Notes: generated by a model not told the origin, from the sequence alone. Shown: positions 1 through 7,442, numbered from the stretch's first letter. The stretch: DNA of 10,969 bases from JAIEPT01 sp038217425 (GCA_038217425.1 JBBQPM010000215.1:1-10969); one strand, 5' to 3'. Made by a program: numbers and translations.

Positions 1-1308
1 CAAACCGACGTTGAAGGCCGTATCGTCTTCCGTTGCTGACGCCGTAACAGCCGCGCTGACCGTGGGCGCGTCGTTGACGCCGTTGATGGCGATAGTCGCG
101 GTTTGGCTGACGCTGCCGCCGTTGCCATCCACGACACTGTAGCTGTAAACGATGATCGCAGTCTCACCGACCGCCAAGTAGTTGTAGGCCGACGGATCGA
201 CCGATAACGCGCTGCCACTGGCGGTGATGCCGACCGCGCTGCCGCTGACCAAGGTCAACCCTGACACGGTCAGGGTGTCGTTGGCGTCGGGATCGCTAGC
301 ATTGGTCAGCAGACCGACGTTGAAGACCGCATCGTCTTCTGTCGCCGAAGCCGGAACTGCCTCGCTAACGGATGGTTCGTCATTGACGCCGTTGATAGTA
401 ACGGTCGCCGTTTGGCTGATGTTGCCTCCGTTGCCATCGGTCACATCGTAACTGTAAACGATGACCGCGCTCTCGCCGACCGCGAGGTAGTTGTAGGCAG
501 ACGGATCGACGTCGAGGCTATTGCCACTGATGGTGATGCCGGCGTCGTTGCCGCTAACGAGCGTCAGGCCGGAGACGCCAAGCGTGTCGCTCGTGTCTGG
601 ATCGCTAGCGTCCTCCAACAAATCGACGTTGAAGGCCGTATCGTCTTCCGTTGCTGACGCCGTAACAGCCGCGCTGACCGTGGGCGCGTCGTTGACGCCG
701 TTGATGGTGATGCTGGCGGTTTGGCTGATGCTGCCGCCGTTGCCATCGACGACGCTGTAGCTGTAGACGACGACCGCGCTCTCGCCAACGGCCAAGTAGT
801 TGTAGGCCGAGGGATCGACCGACAGCGTGCTGCCGCTGGCGGCGGTAATGCCCGCCGCATTGCCGCTGACCAAGGTCAATGCTGACACGGTCAGGGTGTC
901 GTTGGCGTCGGGATCGCTAGCATTGGTCAGCAGCCCGACGTTGAAGGCCGCGTCGTCTTCCGTCGCCGAAGCCGTGACTGCGGCGCTGACCGCAGGCGCG
1001 TCATTGACGCCATTGATGGTGACCGTCGCCGTCTGCGCAACTGAACCGCCGTTGCCATCGACGACGCTGTAACTGTAAACGATGACCGCACTCTCGCCGA
1101 CCGCCAAGTAGTTGTAGGCCGAGGGATCGACCGACAGCGTGCTGCCGCTGGCGGTAATGCCGACAGTATTTCCGCTGACCAGCGTCAGGCCCGAGACGCC
1201 AAGCGTGTCGCTCGTGTCCGGATCGCTGGCGTTGGTCAGCAAACCGACGTTGAAGGCCGCGTCGTCTTCCGTCGCCGACGCGGCTACCGAATCGGTTACG
1301 ACCGGCGC
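1..1308 (-). repeat. Tandem coding repeats, four full units of 309/312 bases plus a partial fifth
   Basis: In-frame units lie at 1000-1308, 688-999 (312 bases, one extra Ala codon), 379-687, 70-378 and 1-69 (cut by the window edge). The spacing was measured from the codons of the SATEDD motif, which recur at 309, 312, 309 and 309 bases. Each unit is one VCBS/cadherin-like domain of the adhesin. The units alternate between two subtypes: first and third read DPDTSDTLGVSG, second and fourth read DPDANDTLTVS. DNA at 1-86 is almost identical to 619-704, two units away. Confidence 0.92.
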
Positions 1309-2376
1309 CTCATTAACATCAGTGATGCCGATGGCAAAGACCTTCTCGAAGAACAAGTCGCCGCCATCAGTAGAGCGGACGCGAACCGAGTAGCTCGACT
1401 TGGTCTCGAAGTTCGGCGAAGCATTGATCGTCAGACTGTTGCCGGTGATCGTGAAGGCGGTGTTGTCCGTGTCCCCATCGCCGGTCGCGAAAACGTAAGT
1501 GAAGGTATCGTCCGCGTCGGGATCGGTAGTCGAGAAGTTACCGACTTCGATGTTCGAACCGACGTTCTCTGCCAACGTGTCGTTGCTCAGGCTGACGTTC
1601 GTCGGCGAGCTATTCTCGATGGCGACGGCATCGGATTCCAGAACTCCGCCGACAGACGTTCCATCATCAGCAGTCACTTCGACGGTGATTTCGTCCCCGG
1701 AGTCGCCCTGGCCGGTGACGCTCAGGTCGAGCGTGCTGGCGGTAGCGCCCGAGATGGCCGAACCGTTCTTGTACCACTGATAGGTGAAATCAATTGAGTC
1801 GCCATCGGCGTCCGACGCGTCAATGGTCGCCGTCAACAAGTCGTTTGTTGTTGGGTTGGTTTGGTCGATGGCCACGGAATGGATGACGGGCGGCGAGTTC
1901 GCTATCTCGAGTCCAGCCGACGTTTCCGGTTCGCTGTAGTCTTCTCCATCGAAGGCAATCGCCTCGACCGAAATCTCATCTCCTTTATCGCCGTGCCCAA
2001 CCTCACCCAGGTCCAAGGATTCTTCCGTTGCTCCTGAGATGGGATCGCCGTTGAGATACCATTGATAGCTAAAGCTCAAATTGCTTGGACCGTTGTCTGG
2101 GTCGTGTGCGGAGATTTGCGCGACGATGACCCCGTCGGTGTAGATGTTCTCCGAAGGAGAAATCAAAAGAGAATCGATGATTGCCGGAGAATTGGTGGGA
2201 GTATCGCGGCGCTCCAGAGCCTCTAGCTCCAAACGCGGCCGCGTTAGAGGTTTTCGGCGCCGGCTGGACAACTTTCTTCCTGCCAGCATCCCCTGGATGC
2301 CCCAGTCGGAGGCGATGAGTAATGATTCCAAGATTTTTTCAAAACGAAATTTCCACCCTGCGCCCAGGTTGCTCAT
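1..2376 (-). CDS. Giant repeat adhesin-like surface protein, N-terminal 792 codons (3' end off the left edge)
   Basis: The frame is open from an ATG at 2376 to base 1; an in-frame TGA lies upstream near 2422-2424 with no other start between, so this start is well fixed although no Shine-Dalgarno sequence is visible. Residues 1-60 are basic and include LEALERR at 51-57, the LExLExR tag typical of the N-termini of large planctomycete exported proteins; there is no ordinary hydrophobic signal peptide. Residues ~63-160 and ~161-257 are two related Ig-like domains, each with a YQWYxNG core (about 104-110 and 199-205). Residues ~258-356 form a cadherin-like domain ending in DVNEAP. From residue 357 onward, 103-104-residue VCBS/cadherin-like units repeat, each with SATEDD, an Asp-rich likely calcium site (DPDxxDTL), VYSYxVxDGNGG and GVNDxP. 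Known families of this type are cell-surface adhesion or matrix proteins; the ligand is unknown. The C-terminus, and any anchor, is not visible. Confidence 0.9.
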   Translation of the reverse strand, partial: MSNLGAGWKFRFEKILESLLIASDWGIQGMLAGRKLSSRRRKPLTRPRLELEALERRDTPTNSPAIIDSLLISPSENIYTDGVIVAQISAHDPDNGPSNLSFSYQWYLNGDPISGATEESLDLGEVGHGDKGDEISVEAIAFDGEDYSEPETSAGLEIANSPPVIHSVAIDQTNPTTNDLLTATIDASDADGDSIDFTYQWYKNGSAISGATASTLDLSVTGQGDSGDEITVEVTADDGTSVGGVLESDAVAIENSSPTNVSLSNDTLAENVGSNIEVGNFSTTDPDADDTFTYVFATGDGDTDNTAFTITGNSLTINASPNFETKSSYSVRVRSTDGGDLFFEKVFAIGITDVNEAPVVTDSVAASATEDDAAFNVGLLTNASDPDTSDTLGVSGLTLVSGNTVGITASGSTLSVDPSAYNYLAVGESAVIVYSYSVVDGNGGSVAQTATVTINGVNDAPAVSAAVTASATEDDAAFNVGLLTNASDPDANDTLTVSALTLVSGNAAGITAASGSTLSVDPSAYNYLAVGESAVVVYSYSVVDGNGGSISQTASITINGVNDAPTVSAAVTASATEDDTAFNVDLLEDASDPDTSDTLGVSGLTLVSGNDAGITISGNSLDVDPSAYNYLAVGESAVIVYSYDVTDGNGGNISQTATVTINGVNDEPSVSEAVPASATEDDAVFNVGLLTNASDPDANDTLTVSGLTLVSGSAVGITASGSALSVDPSAYNYLAVGETAIIVYSYSVVDGNGGSVSQTATIAINGVNDAPTVSAAVTASATEDDTAFNVGL

Positions 2377-2425
2377 GGAGAGATTCCGATCAAGTAGAGA
2401 ACGGGTGAAACTGGACGACTTTCAG

Positions 2426-2441
2426 CAGGAAGAACTTCCTG
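2426..2441. promoter_or_regulatory. 16-base palindrome 50 bases upstream of the adhesin start
   Basis: The sequence is CAGGAAG-AA-CTTCCTG, a perfect 7-base inverted repeat around a 2-base centre. The centre is too short for an RNA hairpin loop, so a dimeric regulator site in the DNA is the more natural reading. Function is inferred from position only. Confidence 0.3.
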
Positions 2442-2493
2442 ATTACGGATCACTCGCCAGTTCAACCGAAGTCAACAAGAATTGCAAGCAAAA

Positions 2494-2513
2494 AAACGAA
2501 AAAGTTTTCGTTT
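2494..2513. promoter_or_regulatory. 20-base AT-rich palindrome upstream of the adhesin
   Basis: The sequence is AAACGAAAA-AG-TTTTCGTTT, a perfect 9-base inverted repeat with a 2-base centre. On the minus strand it is followed by a run of T, so it could be a weak terminator for the methyltransferase operon or an operator for the adhesin gene. It lies 118 bases before the adhesin ATG. Confidence 0.3.
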
Positions 2514-2674
2514 CGATAGTATTACCGTCGCTTTCCTCACACTCGCGGTGAATTCATTACTAAGATGGTTACTTAGCATCGGATTCAGGGTTTCCGACCG
2601 AAGGGAAGTCACAGGGAGCTGTATCCCAACCTCACAGACAACGGGTCGCTACGAGAAAAGGAGCGTCTCCTGGT

Positions 2675-3112
2675 TCACTTGATCAGATGCGCGACGATGT
2701 TGTGATCCTCTACCCGAACATGCCCATCGCTGAACGAGAAATCGAAGTAATAATGGCCATGTTTGCGATATAGCTCGCGGCCGCGCACGAAGTAATCGAA
2801 GTTAAGCGGGTGGAAGCCGCGCACATGCGTCGGATCGACGAGGTGCGATGGAGAACCGAAAATCGGCACCCGAAGCTGCAGCACCCCTGCGGGCCTGAGC
2901 AATCGGTGGCATTCGCGCAGCCAAGTCTCGGGCATCAGATGCAAATGCTCGAAAACGTCCAGGCCAAGGATCTCGGCGCAAGAACTATCGGCCCAGGGCC
3001 AAGGCAGGGTTTCCAGGTCGTGGGCCACCTCTACGTGGGGAGCATGCTTGCGCCGGTCGTGATGGACGAAACCCGCCGTCGGCGTGATTCCGCATCCGAG
3101 TTCGAGCTTCAT
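2675..3112 (-). CDS. Small class I SAM-dependent methyltransferase
   Basis: A 145-residue protein starting MKLELGCG: the glycine-rich SAM-binding motif I (LELGCG) is at residues 3-8, directly at the N-terminus. An acidic residue at the end of strand 2 (HHD, residue 19), DLETLPWPW at 32-40 and the LDVFEHL motif at 51-57 are typical of the Methyltransf_11 type found in glycan clusters. The family moves a methyl group from SAM to a small molecule, sugar or lipid; the acceptor cannot be read here. The protein is short for the family (often 180-250 residues) but holds the core fold. Its ATG overlaps the stop of the upstream glycosyltransferase in an ATGA, so translation is probably coupled and the two enzymes are probably made together. 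Confidence 0.85.
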   Translation of the reverse strand: MKLELGCGITPTAGFVHHDRRKHAPHVEVAHDLETLPWPWADSSCAEILGLDVFEHLHLMPETWLRECHRLLRPAGVLQLRVPIFGSPSHLVDPTHVRGFHPLNFDYFVRGRELYRKHGHYYFDFSFSDGHVRVEDHNIVAHLIK

Positions 3113-3954
3113 GGTCGTCCTCCGGCCGAGGTCCCATTGCGGGTTTTGTCCGTCGCCGGGGCTCCGTGCGCGAACGTCCGGGTGCCGAAGTGATGGACGA
3201 ACAGGTCTCGGCAGACTGCCAGCGTGAAGCCGGCTTCACGTGCTTTCGCACTCAAGATATCCGTGTCGAAGAGGCTGAGGTCAGTCCATGGGTTGAGCTG
3301 GCCTTGACTGTTGACCCGCCGAAGCACCTCGCGTTTAAGCAGCAGGCAAAAACCCCCCAGGCGATCTGTTTCCAGCCATTTGCCCTTATTCTCCTCGCGA
3401 AAAGTACGCGCGAACGCATCCACGGCTTCGGGCTGGGCAAGCACATCGGAGGTCGGGCCATCGGATCGGAGGGCCTTGCGGGGGCCGATGCGGTAAGGAA
3501 CGGATTCCACGAGTTGCGGCGGAGCCGCATAATTGCTCATGGGTCCTGCCATGCCAACGGTAGGTGACATCGAAACCAATCCCAGGAGTTGGTTGAGCCA
3601 CGCGTTCGTGACGAGCGTGTCGTTGTTCAACAAGACCACAAACTCGCCGCGCACCTTTCCAAGCGCTTCCTGACACGCTTCCTTGATGTCGAGGTCGGTG
3701 GCGGCGCGGACGATCTCGATGCGCAGGTGCGAATTGCCGATGGCGAAGCCCGACAAGAACTCCGAGGTTCCGTCGAGGGCGCCGATGTCCAAGAAAATTA
3801 ACTCGAACGGCTGCCGCGTATGCTTGAGCAGATTCGGCAGGAGAAGCTTCGTGTACTCCAGCATGCCGCAACAGGGAATCAGGATCGAAACGAGCGGCGA
3901 TACGACGGACGTTTTGTTGGCGCTCGAAACTTTAGGGAGAGCTGAGTCGGGCAT
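3109..3954 (-). CDS. Family 2 glycosyltransferase
   Basis: A 281-residue GT-A fold glycosyltransferase. VSILIPCCG at 22-30 is the first strand of the nucleotide-sugar fold, DIGALDGT at 56-63 replaces the usual DNGSxDGT, VVLLNNDT at 106-113 holds the DXD-like metal/nucleotide site, and the C-terminal acceptor part has GGFCLLLKREV at 200-210, LFDTD at 228-232 and AVCRDLFVHHFGTRTF at 246-261. Such enzymes add sugars from activated donors to a growing glycan at the cytoplasmic face; donor and acceptor are unknown. I placed the start at ATG 3954 because GAAGGA sits 7 bases before it and it begins 13 bases after the stop of the upstream gene. The frame runs open to 4194, but that extension overlaps the upstream gene and looks non-protein-like. 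The stop overlaps the next gene in an ATGA. Confidence 0.88.
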   Translation of the reverse strand: MPDSALPKVSSANKTSVVSPLVSILIPCCGMLEYTKLLLPNLLKHTRQPFELIFLDIGALDGTSEFLSGFAIGNSHLRIEIVRAATDLDIKEACQEALGKVRGEFVVLLNNDTLVTNAWLNQLLGLVSMSPTVGMAGPMSNYAAPPQLVESVPYRIGPRKALRSDGPTSDVLAQPEAVDAFARTFREENKGKWLETDRLGGFCLLLKREVLRRVNSQGQLNPWTDLSLFDTDILSAKAREAGFTLAVCRDLFVHHFGTRTFAHGAPATDKTRNGTSAGGRP

Positions 3955-3967
3955 AGCGATTCCTTCT

Positions 3968-5794
3968 TCAGTCGGAGTGGCGCGGCAGAGTCTCCTCCGC
4001 CTTGTCGTCCGTTTTGACGTACTTGCTAACCAGATTGATGAGCAAGAGGTATTCTTGCTGATTTCGCAGTCGTAGCTGCCCCAGAACTTCTTGTTGTTTC
4101 TGTAGGAGCCGTTCATGATACTCGCCGGTCTTGTCAAATCCGAGAGCTTCGGCAACGGCGACCAGAGCGGCGGGATAATTGCGTTCTCGCGCATAGACCC
4201 AGGCCATGTTGTAGCGCGAGCGGATGTCGGCTTGATTGACCGATTGCGCCTTGAGATACGCCCCCCTCGCCTCGGCGGTACGGCCGAACTCGTAAAGGCC
4301 GTCTCCCAGCGTGTTCCAAAGTTCCGCCGAACAGCTCGGGTTCAGCGACAAGGCGACCTTGGCCATGTCGATACCGGCCTTGGGATCGCGCATCTGAAAG
4401 ATCAGGAACATCGCCACTTCGCTGAGCAGCACCCAGTTGCCGGGTTGCGTCCGGATGGCCTCGTTGTAGAACGTGGCGGCCAGCTCGTACCTGCCCCCTT
4501 TGGCGCAGGCCCGCGCTTTTTGAAGCGGTTCTTCGAGCTTGTCCTTGGCCTGGTCGCCGAATCGCTCGAAGAAGCGGGCGGTTGTTTCGGTCGCCGGTTG
4601 GCGGCTGAAGAGGCGCGTGTGGATGCCGCGACTATCGGCCGAGGGTTCTAAGACCGCGCAGCGCTTGCCGGCCTCGAAGTAAGTTCTCAAAAGCGGGAAA
4701 TTGACGCCGACGAAGGTCGCCAGGCTAAAGCGCTGATGCTCGAATTCATCGTCGTGCGTGGCCTGGGTTTGACCGTAGTCGTTGACGAGGATGAAGCCTT
4801 CGTCGGGGATCAGCGCCAACAGTTTTTCGAGCGACTGAATGGCGCCGTAGCTGTGAAGGAGTCGTTTGGTGATGCGCTTGCCGTAATCCTGGGCGAACTC
4901 GCCGAGAGGGATCGACTTGGGATCGACGGGGCGATAATCGTATTCCGAGGCGAAGAGACCGTAAACCTCCAGAAGTTCGCGGCGAGCCTCGGGGGCGCGC
5001 GATTTGGCCCGGTCTTGCAAGGCCTTGAGCGAAAGATCAGTGTAGTCGCTCAAGCGAACGTTGCGGGCCACGCAGGTGCGAACGCACAACTGCCTCGTGG
5101 CGTCGTCGTCGAAATGGAACACGGCGGCGGGGAGGCAATCGAGCAGATAATTGAGGAAAACAGCTCGAATCGGCTGGTTGCGGTCGCGAAGCAGGACGTC
5201 GCCAGGCAAGGTTCGCTCCGGTTCCATCGCATCGACTTGACGAACGCGATAGCGACCCGGGTGTTGTGCCAACACGCCATGCCGCAAGACGTCTAAAAGC
5301 ATGCGTTCGGAGCGATCGGCGGCGAGGTAGGTCAACCGGTGGTAATAGTCCTTGTCGTGCTTGCGGCAGAGCTCGCGCAAGGCATCGAGAAAGAACCTCG
5401 CGAACAGGCCGACGCCGATGCCCAATTCCAGAACGACGATCTCCTCTTCGAGCGTGCCGTTTTGGTCAGCCGCCTGGAGGCTGGCGAAGAAGATTTCCGC
5501 CGCATGGCGCGACAGGGCGCCGTCGTTGTTGATGACGAACGGAACGGGCGAGGCGTCGGAGATAAACGCCTTGTTGCCGCGCTGCCGAAGATATTCTTGG
5601 CAGAGTTCCCATTCGAGGGACTCCGCCAACGGCACGAAGTCTTGCACGACGTCGCGGCCGGACTGGGCATGGGCCAAGACGCGTTCCGCAGCCGCCGTCG
5701 CGTCGCGCGGCCGGGAGGTGGGGTGTTCGGGCGAAGAAGAGCGGGCCAAGGGCGACCTCCGCAAAACATCGATTGCCGACAGACATGATTTCAA
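3968..5794 (-). CDS. MidA-like SAM methyltransferase fused to TPR repeats
   Basis: A 608-residue protein from a TTG start; the start is uncertain, as no Shine-Dalgarno sequence is seen and clear protein-like sequence begins near residue 30. Residues ~45-400 resemble the MidA/NDUFAF7 class of SAM methyltransferases (COG1565): VVLELGIGVG at 120-129 is motif I, LAAD at 157-160 the acidic site, and FLNYLLDCLP at 213-222 matches the motif-IV region N-x-LLDxLP. Residues ~421-556 form about three to four TPR-like helix pairs (for example LWNTLGDGLYEFGRTAEARGAY), a protein-binding scaffold, followed by a helical tail. Mitochondrial NDUFAF7 methylates an arginine in complex I; the substrate here is unknown, and the neighbours suggest a role tied to glycan or surface assembly. 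It is the first intact gene of the three-gene minus-strand operon, ending 13 bases before the glycosyltransferase. Confidence 0.8.
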   Translation of the reverse strand: MKSCLSAIDVLRRSPLARSSSPEHPTSRPRDATAAAERVLAHAQSGRDVVQDFVPLAESLEWELCQEYLRQRGNKAFISDASPVPFVINNDGALSRHAAEIFFASLQAADQNGTLEEEIVVLELGIGVGLFARFFLDALRELCRKHDKDYYHRLTYLAADRSERMLLDVLRHGVLAQHPGRYRVRQVDAMEPERTLPGDVLLRDRNQPIRAVFLNYLLDCLPAAVFHFDDDATRQLCVRTCVARNVRLSDYTDLSLKALQDRAKSRAPEARRELLEVYGLFASEYDYRPVDPKSIPLGEFAQDYGKRITKRLLHSYGAIQSLEKLLALIPDEGFILVNDYGQTQATHDDEFEHQRFSLATFVGVNFPLLRTYFEAGKRCAVLEPSADSRGIHTRLFSRQPATETTARFFERFGDQAKDKLEEPLQKARACAKGGRYELAATFYNEAIRTQPGNWVLLSEVAMFLIFQMRDPKAGIDMAKVALSLNPSCSAELWNTLGDGLYEFGRTAEARGAYLKAQSVNQADIRSRYNMAWVYARERNYPAALVAVAEALGFDKTGEYHERLLQKQQEVLGQLRLRNQQEYLLLINLVSKYVKTDDKAEETLPRHSD

Positions 5795-5885
5795 GAGCTT
5801 GATCGATGTTGTAGGGAATGGAGTGCGAATCGCCCAACGCCACGTTGTCTTACCAACCTTTTGGCGGCGTCAAGTTGCCGGCGCG

Positions 5886-6341
5886 TTAAGAATCGAGCCG
5901 AGCAACGATGCCGTCTACGATACGTTGCGTATCGAAATCATCGGTAGCGTGTGCGCGCACGCGCGGCCTTTGCATGGCTTGCACTCTTTCAATGGCGTTC
6001 AGGAACTTCTCCAAGCTAGCATGTTCGCTTTTGTGGCGAATGCATTTTTGTCCAGGCGGCAGGCAGCGAGGCTCCCGTCTGTACGCCGACCGCCGGACAA
6101 CCCGCGAGCAAAATCTCTTGCAACGCCAAGGGCCCGTGATCGTCGTCGGCTAGGTAAGCGCACGCACGCGACCGTCGGGCGGCGTCGAAGAGTTGCTCGC
6201 GATGATACTTGCCGTAGTGGATCGGAACGTGCCGGGGAAGACTTCGGCTTACCTCCCTATGGACCAGAATCGGGGCTGCCTGTCGTCGATGGGGCGCTCC
6301 ACCACGGCCTTGTGAAGATTCCGAGAAAAACCCAATTTGGT
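5886..6341 (-). pseudogene. Decayed, N-terminally truncated glycosyltransferase (C-terminal domain remnant)
   Basis: Three pieces in two frames join into the C-terminal half of a GT1/GT4-type glycosyltransferase. Piece 1 (about 6341-6252) reads FSRNLHKAVVERPIDDRQ..FWSIGR and then hits TAA. Piece 2 (about 6240-6060, the other frame) reads HYGKYHREQLFDAARRS, CAYLADDDHGPLALQEILLAG and CPAVGVQTGAS, the nucleotide-sugar binding region with its EILLAGCPAVG core. Piece 3 returns to the first frame (about 6050-5886) with LEKFLNAIERVQAM and FDTQRIVDGIVARLDS, then TAA. The two frame changes compensate each other (net one base lost near 6245, one gained near 6055). The N-terminal Rossmann domain is absent. 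This could also be a real gene with two sequencing errors, but truncation at the 6340 side argues for decay. Confidence 0.7.
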
Positions 6342-6417
6342 CTACAACATTAGAATATTGACCCCACCGTTTCTGTATAAATTTGGCCACATTGACGAGG
6401 CGGCAATCTTTGCCGTT

Positions 6418-6738
6418 TCAAAGGACATGTCGATAAGGGCGTGTTTCTGGCAGAAGGCCTTCATTCCGAATTCGCATAAGCTCTTCATGGGAAATGATCC
6501 ATTCGCTAGCCGTGCCCCGTCCGCACTGCTTCTTCTTGGCACGGACTCGGCCAAGACGGCACCATTCACGAACGGTAAATTCCGCCTTCCCCAGTACATG
6601 TGCGGCATCGCTGGTGGAATACCACTCCTTGACGGTGCGTTGTTCGATCAGCGTCTGCAACATTTGCTCGATTCGGTCGAGCTTCTCGGAAAGGTCACTG
6701 TGATTTGTGATGGTAGCCACGGTCGGTCCCCCCGTCAT
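6418..6738 (-). CDS. Excisionase/MerR-like helix-turn-helix DNA-binding protein
   Basis: A 106-residue protein. Residues ~13-35 form an amphipathic, probably coiled-coil helix (DLSEKLDRIEQMLQTLIEQR). Residues ~38-90 match the HTH_17 excisionase pattern: WYSTSDAAHVLGKAEFTVREW, then CRLGRVRAKKK as the recognition helix and wing, then WIISHEELMRI. Such proteins act as recombination directionality factors or small transcription regulators in phages, plasmids and integrated elements. The ATG (6738) overlaps the stop of the MT-A70 gene in an ATGA, so the two are probably coupled. It is the last gene of the minus-strand operon and lies next to the presumed element border. Confidence 0.82.
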   Translation of the reverse strand: MTGGPTVATITNHSDLSEKLDRIEQMLQTLIEQRTVKEWYSTSDAAHVLGKAEFTVREWCRLGRVRAKKKQCGRGTASEWIISHEELMRIRNEGLLPETRPYRHVL

Positions 6739-7442
6739 TGGTCGTCAAGCGTGGAGAATAGATCAGGTTCGACTTGATTTCCCCAGCACATCCAACCCGG
6801 CGCCTTACCTCTCGCGAATAATTCCAGACGCGGGCCCGGACTAACTTGCTCAATCAGCTTTCGAAAGATCGCGGGCTTGCTGCTGTGCTTGGTGCGATCG
6901 ACGTAAAGCCAGCTTTGCTGGGTCTTATCGGAAAAGACCGCATCGCCGCGAACGCCGAGTAGAAGAAACTCGTGACTGACTCGCCAGTAGTTGCCGTTGC
7001 CCATTTGCGGCTTGATCCAAACGAGGCAGCTTTTGTAAGTGAAGCCCCAAGCCTCAATCACACGATGAGCCTCGAAAAGAAACGCGTTGGTGGTCCACAA
7101 ATGGAGATGCGCGTCCTTTGCCGCAAGCTGGGAGATGGGCAGTTCGGCGATGTCGCGGAGGGACATGGTGCGATAGTGGTTTTCAGCGGCACCCCGACTC
7201 GCGACGTTGTCATATGGCCAAGGCGGATCGGCATATATCGAGCCGAACTGCATCTTCCCTTCAATCAGAGATTCCAAGGTCGAAGGCGAACGCTCAATCG
7301 AGCCCTGGGAATTGAGAATGCGGTCGACTCGGTCGGCCGCGTCAGCCGCAAGGCAATCGCGCTGTTCGCAGCTCACAATATGTGCAGCGAACTCGTCAAT
7401 GAGCCTTCTGATGGAGAACAGCTTGTGGAGCGGTAGTGTCAT
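6735..7442 (-). CDS. MT-A70 family DNA N6-adenine methyltransferase
   Basis: A 235-residue protein. The catalytic DPPW is at residues 72-75 inside FGSIYADPPWPYDN; LWTTNAFLFEA at 115-125, WGFTYKSCLVWIKPQMGNG at 132-150 and the SAM-site region HSSKPAIFRKLIEQVSPGPRLE at 186-207 followed by LFARGKAPGWMCWGNQV complete the usual MT-A70 pattern. Residues 1-60 are a helical N-terminal extension with two Cys (25 and 30) of unknown role. The family methylates adenine N6 in DNA or RNA; small versions in phages and plasmids usually modify DNA, often to escape host restriction. No restriction endonuclease is visible, so it looks like an orphan methylase. Both ends overlap neighbours by 4 bases (ATGA), showing tight operon coupling. 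Confidence 0.9.
   Translation of the reverse strand: MTLPLHKLFSIRRLIDEFAAHIVSCEQRDCLAADAADRVDRILNSQGSIERSPSTLESLIEGKMQFGSIYADPPWPYDNVASRGAAENHYRTMSLRDIAELPISQLAAKDAHLHLWTTNAFLFEAHRVIEAWGFTYKSCLVWIKPQMGNGNYWRVSHEFLLLGVRGDAVFSDKTQQSWLYVDRTKHSSKPAIFRKLIEQVSPGPRLELFARGKAPGWMCWGNQVEPDLFSTLDDQ

Larger units (their letters stand above)
2377..2674. other. Gene-free stretch between adhesin and methyltransferase, with palindromes
   Basis: No credible gene was seen here; the plus-strand frame across 2144-2551 is antisense to the adhesin N-terminus and is basic and Ser-rich. The stretch is more AT-rich than its surroundings. It holds a short hairpin just after the methyltransferase stop (stem 2659-2663/2667-2671, followed on the minus strand by TTTC), which could be a weak terminator. 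It also holds two better palindromes at 2426-2441 and 2494-2513. I found no convincing sigma-70 promoter for the adhesin, only a TTGACT on the minus strand near 2475 without a well-spaced -10 box. Confidence 0.5.

Noticed and set aside
1..1308. Regular repeats that could be taken for a CRISPR array or satellite DNA
   Set aside because: The period is 309-312 bases, always a multiple of three, and the whole array is an open minus-strand frame encoding VCBS/cadherin-like domains.
224..1393. Several 75-98-codon plus-strand frames with similar sequences
   Set aside because: They are antisense shadows of the repeat units; their resemblance to one another comes from the repeats.
2144..2551. A 135-codon plus-strand frame over the adhesin start
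   Set aside because: It is antisense to the adhesin N-terminus, basic and Ser-rich, with no recognisable domain.
3955..4194. 80-residue N-terminal extension of the family 2 glycosyltransferase
   Set aside because: It overlaps the upstream gene out of frame and is low-quality sequence; an internal ATG with a good ribosome binding site starts right after the upstream stop.
5352..6353. A 333-codon plus-strand frame
   Set aside because: It is antisense to the well-supported TPR-methyltransferase and the glycosyltransferase remnant; its Arg/Ala/Ser-rich composition is typical of a shadow in GC-rich DNA.
6361..6390. TTGACC ... TATAAA promoter on the plus strand
   Set aside because: The boxes are only 12 bases apart and no plus-strand gene follows.
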